NCBI GenBank assembly: GCA_943331415.1
Contig: CALQLM010000032.1
Span: forward strand, 1-7,970
DNA length: 7,970 bases
Direction: 5' to 3'
From: Bifidobacterium breve
Lineage (GTDB): Bacteria > Actinomycetota > Actinomycetes > Mycobacteriales > Mycobacteriaceae
A model generated the notes under the pieces. That model was not told the DNA's origin, made no database searches, and worked only from the letters and a program-made list of their open reading frames with translations. Of the stretch, positions 5,644 through 7,970 are shown piece by piece (the first letter of the stretch is position 1; every line of letters begins with the position of its first letter). The position numbers were made by a program, and so were the translations under genes.

Positions 5644-6797
5644 ACGACGACGACATCCGTGCCGAAGTCAGAGGTTGGCTGGCGGAAAATTACGATCCCG
5701 CTCTGGACCGCGCCGAGTGGCGGCGCCGGGTATTCGAGGCCGGCTGGACGGTACCGAGTTGGGAACCGCAGTGGTGGGGGCGTGGGCTCACCGATACCCA
5801 ATCCCGGATTGTCGCAGCCGAATTCGCAGCGGTGGGCGCGCCGGGGAGCGGCTACGACCGCGCCGACATGATGGCCTGCACCCTGCACGACCTCGGTACC
5901 GATGAGCAGAAGCACCGGCTGATCCCCCCGTCGATCCGCGGCGAGACCCGGTGGTGTCTGCTCTACAGCGAGCCGGGTGCCGGCTCGGACCTGGCCGGGT
6001 TGCGTACCCGGGCGGACCGCGACGGCGACGACTGGATCATCAACGGACAGAAGGTCTGGACCTCGTTCGCCAAGACTGCCGATTATGGATTGCTCGTCGC
6101 CCGTACCGATTGGGATGTGCCCAAGCACAAGGGCATCAGCTTCTTCATCTTCCCGATGCGACAGCCGGGCGTGGAAGTCCGGCCGATTCACCAGATCACC
6201 GGCGAGTCGGAGTTCAACGAGGTGTTCATCACCGACGCCCGGGTGCCGCACGCCAATCTGGTGGGCGAGCCAGGCGGCGGATGGGGTGTGCTGCAGTTGG
6301 CGCTGGCCTACGAACGCCGGCTGATGGGTGACCTGGCCCGGACCGCACGATCGAGCCGGGATCTCAAACCGGATGCGGACAGTCTGATCGGGATGGCACG
6401 GGCTGCAGGCGTGCTCGCCGATTCCGCACTCCGCCAGGAGATCGCCCGGGTGGACGCCTACGCGGCGGTGAACCGGTGGAACACTCAGCGCGCCAAGACC
6501 ACGACCGACCGTGCCGAGGCGGCGACTCTGATGGCCCTGGGCAAGATCGCGATGTCACGGATCCTGCACGAGACCGCTCGGGTGCAGACCGGGATCGTCG
6601 GGCCCGAGTCGATGCTGACCGGAGCGGAGAATCCGGTCGGTGACGCGGTCACCTTCCGCACTCTCAACGCCTATTTCACCTCCATCGGCGGCGGCACCGA
6701 TCAGATTCAGCGCAATATCGTGGGTGAGCGCATCCTGGGTCTACCGAAAGAGCCGGAGCCCTACCGCGACAGTGCATTCCGCGACCTGCCGCACTGA
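5640..6797 (+). CDS. Acyl-CoA dehydrogenase, catalytic (alpha) subunit of heteromeric pair 2
   Basis: A 385-residue FAD-dependent dehydrogenase of the FadE29/FadE17 kind. The GTG start at 5640 overlaps the previous stop (GTGA) and follows a strong Shine-Dalgarno; the in-frame start at 5529 would add 37 residues lying wholly inside the previous gene and is rejected. Motifs: LYSEPGAGSDLAGL (108-121), the substrate/FAD loop; INGQKVWTS (134-142); KHKGISFFIFP (162-172); GESEFNEVF (188-196). Glu225 in LAYERRL sits where FadE29 and isovaleryl-CoA dehydrogenase have the catalytic base. The C-terminus reads SIGGGTDQIQRN, with Gly in place of the MCAD-type Glu. As in the first pair, the RxxxQFG helix is absent and is supplied by the partner gene just upstream. 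It is the last gene of the operon, with 21 bases to the convergent esterase stop. The substrate is unknown; a bulky or branched acyl-CoA is plausible by analogy with sterol side-chain enzymes. Confidence 0.93.
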   Translation: MNDDDIRAEVRGWLAENYDPALDRAEWRRRVFEAGWTVPSWEPQWWGRGLTDTQSRIVAAEFAAVGAPGSGYDRADMMACTLHDLGTDEQKHRLIPPSIRGETRWCLLYSEPGAGSDLAGLRTRADRDGDDWIINGQKVWTSFAKTADYGLLVARTDWDVPKHKGISFFIFPMRQPGVEVRPIHQITGESEFNEVFITDARVPHANLVGEPGGGWGVLQLALAYERRLMGDLARTARSSRDLKPDADSLIGMARAAGVLADSALRQEIARVDAYAAVNRWNTQRAKTTTDRAEAATLMALGKIAMSRILHETARVQTGIVGPESMLTGAENPVGDAVTFRTLNAYFTSIGGGTDQIQRNIVGERILGLPKEPEPYRDSAFRDLPH

Positions 6798-6799
6798 AT

Positions 6800-6826
6800 A
6801 CATCAGCGGAGATACACATCAGCGGA
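6800..6826. repeat. 11-base direct repeat in the convergent gene junction
   Basis: ACATCAGCGGA occurs exactly at 6800-6810 and again at 6816-6826, a 16-base period. The second copy contains the stop codon of the minus-strand esterase (6819-6821) and its last codons. No inverted repeat able to form a strong terminator hairpin is seen here. It may be a simple local duplication. Confidence 0.6.
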
Positions 6827-7970
6827 AGTGCAACACGTCATTTCCCCATGCCTGCCGAATATTGGCGTCGGCATCGAATTTGATGCGGTCGTCACGGTCG
6901 ATGATCAGGCACGCGCGATCAGTCTCCTGGTACGGCGTCCACTCGGGATCGTCGGGTAACCCGTTCGGTTTGGCGTTGGCCGCGAAGTTCACCCACCGTG
7001 TCCGGATCCGCTTGGAGACGGCCTTGGCGGCTTTGGCCCCGCCCAGTTTGAGCGTGACATCCTTGGGGGCGCCCAGAGTCCCCCAGACATAGGGCAATTC
7101 GGTCGCGTGTGCCGCCCCGACGAGCAGCAGCCGCATGATCGGAGTGGAGTAGTCGAAACGGTAGAGGTAGACCGGTGCGACCCGACTGTGCCCTTCGGCC
7201 AGCCAGACCGACGGCATCCGGAAGCCCACATCGCTGGCGATACTCAACCCGCGACCGCTACCGCGGTAACGCGCGTGGGAGGAACCCAACTCCTTCACGG
7301 TCGGCAACGCCATATCGGGCTGTTCGGCAGCGATATCGTTGAACATTGAGGTGATGGCGCGCGGCGTGATCGGCAACAGCGGCGAGCGCATGAGGCGAAA
7401 CAGGGCGGCCTCGTGCTTATTGGTTCCGATGATCAGGGGAACCGGATGGGTCAGGCCGTCTCGGGCGGACTGCACCGGATAGTCGAGCAGCAGATCGCCG
7501 TCGACGACGGGCACGAAAGCGACCGTTCCCGGATTGCGCATGGGAATCTCGTCGAAGACCTTCTTGGTCGCCGCGATCAGAGCCCGAACGTCCACGGAGG
7601 CCAACTGTTGCGCATCGGCCGCGGCGATACCCAGATGGTCGAGCACCATATGGGTGACGCGCTGGGCGCGATCATGCTCATACACCGATGTGGCGGGCGA
7701 GCTCTGGGCGATCGCGGCGGCGAAAAGCCCTTCGGCCTCGGGCACGGCGAGAAGTGCGGTCACGATGCCCGCGCCGGCGGACTCACCGAACACCGTCACC
7801 CTGGTTGGATCACCGCCGAATGCCGCGATGTTGTCGCGCACCCACCGCAATGCCGCGAGCACGTCACGCAGACCCACGTTGGTATCGAACCGTCGGCGGC
7901 TCCCGCCCATGCCCGAGAGGTCGAGAAACCCGAAGACCCCGAGTCGGTAGTTGATCGTCACGATGATCAT
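6819..7970 (-). CDS. Type-B carboxylesterase (LipT/para-nitrobenzyl esterase-like), N-terminus outside window
   Basis: A serine ester hydrolase of the carboxylesterase type-B family, separate from the HSL family of the 3626-4519 gene. Counting from the ATG at the window edge, 383 residues are visible: [13 protein letters not shown] (4-16), a family signature normally about 100-130 residues into the protein; [17 protein letters not shown] (52-68) with nucleophile Ser64; Glu187 in [10 protein letters not shown], the triad acid; and His288 in [13 protein letters not shown], the triad base. All three triad residues are therefore present. The edge ATG is internal: the family's roughly 500-residue length and the missing N-terminal HGG oxyanion motif show that about 100-130 residues lie beyond base 7970. 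Mycobacterial LipT is the nearest named relative I can suggest, without proof of orthology. Its stop is 21 bases from the stop of the convergent ACAD operon. The missing part would show whether a signal peptide exists. Confidence 0.9.
   Translation of the reverse strand: MIIVTINYRLGVFGFLDLSGMGGSRRRFDTNVGLRDVLAALRWVRDNIAAFGGDPTRVTVFGESAGAGIVTALLAVPEAEGLFAAAIAQSSPATSVYEHDRAQRVTHMVLDHLGIAAADAQQLASVDVRALIAATKKVFDEIPMRNPGTVAFVPVVDGDLLLDYPVQSARDGLTHPVPLIIGTNKHEAALFRLMRSPLLPITPRAITSMFNDIAAEQPDMALPTVKELGSSHARYRGSGRGLSIASDVGFRMPSVWLAEGHSRVAPVYLYRFDYSTPIMRLLLVGAAHATELPYVWGTLGAPKDVTLKLGGAKAAKAVSKRIRTRWVNFAANAKPNGLPDDPEWTPYQETDRACLIIDRDDRIKFDADANIRQAWGNDVLHFR

Noticed and set aside
6798..6818. Intrinsic terminator between the second ACAD operon and the esterase
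   Set aside because: The gap shows a direct repeat rather than an inverted repeat and no T-run on either strand.
7968..7970. ATG at the window edge as the start of the carboxylesterase
   Set aside because: The following residues match an internal signature of type-B carboxylesterases, so the start and oxyanion motif must lie outside the window.

Overview
The window is a G+C-rich (by eye about two-thirds), gene-dense piece of an actinobacterial chromosome. GTG starts, 4-base stop/start overlaps, apparent leaderless promoters and above all the paired FadE-type acyl-CoA dehydrogenases (ACADs) suggest a member of the Mycobacteriales (Mycolicibacterium, Mycobacterium, Rhodococcus or a relative). 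That placement is inferred from style and gene content; no taxonomic marker gene is present.

Layout. (A) 1-2809, plus strand: the 3' part of a tandem hotdog-fold thioesterase, then a 387-residue ACAD with a catalytic glutamate, then a 345-residue ACAD-like partner joined to it by an ATGA overlap. (B) 2814-3593, minus strand: an enoyl-CoA hydratase that converges on A with a 4-base gap. (C) 3626-6797, plus strand: an HSL-family alpha/beta hydrolase, a 375-residue ACAD-like subunit and a 385-residue ACAD, joined by two GTGA overlaps. B and C diverge from a tiny intergenic stretch that can be read as two back-to-back leaderless promoters. (D) 6819-7970, minus strand: the C-terminal three-quarters or so of a type-B carboxylesterase, running off the right edge and converging on C. 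No RNA gene, mobile element or CRISPR array is seen, and no gene-free stretch exceeds about 35 bases.

How the genes fit together. The four ACAD genes form two adjacent pairs. In each pair one protein keeps the ACAD substrate/FAD loop (EPxAGSD) and the catalytic glutamate of the FadE29 type, while the other keeps the Arg...Gln-Phe-Gly and HGGIG-type FAD-contact helices but has lost the catalytic acid. This is the division of labour known from the mycobacterial alpha2beta2 dehydrogenases of cholesterol side-chain degradation (FadE28-FadE29, FadE26-FadE27). The order is alpha-beta in the first pair and beta-alpha in the second. With a hydratase for the next beta-oxidation step, a thioesterase and two esterases, the region looks like a catabolic module for a bulky, possibly esterified, CoA-activated substrate such as a sterol, cyclic isoprenoid or related compound. 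The substrate is an inference; no ring-cleavage, thiolase or CoA-ligase gene is present to narrow it.
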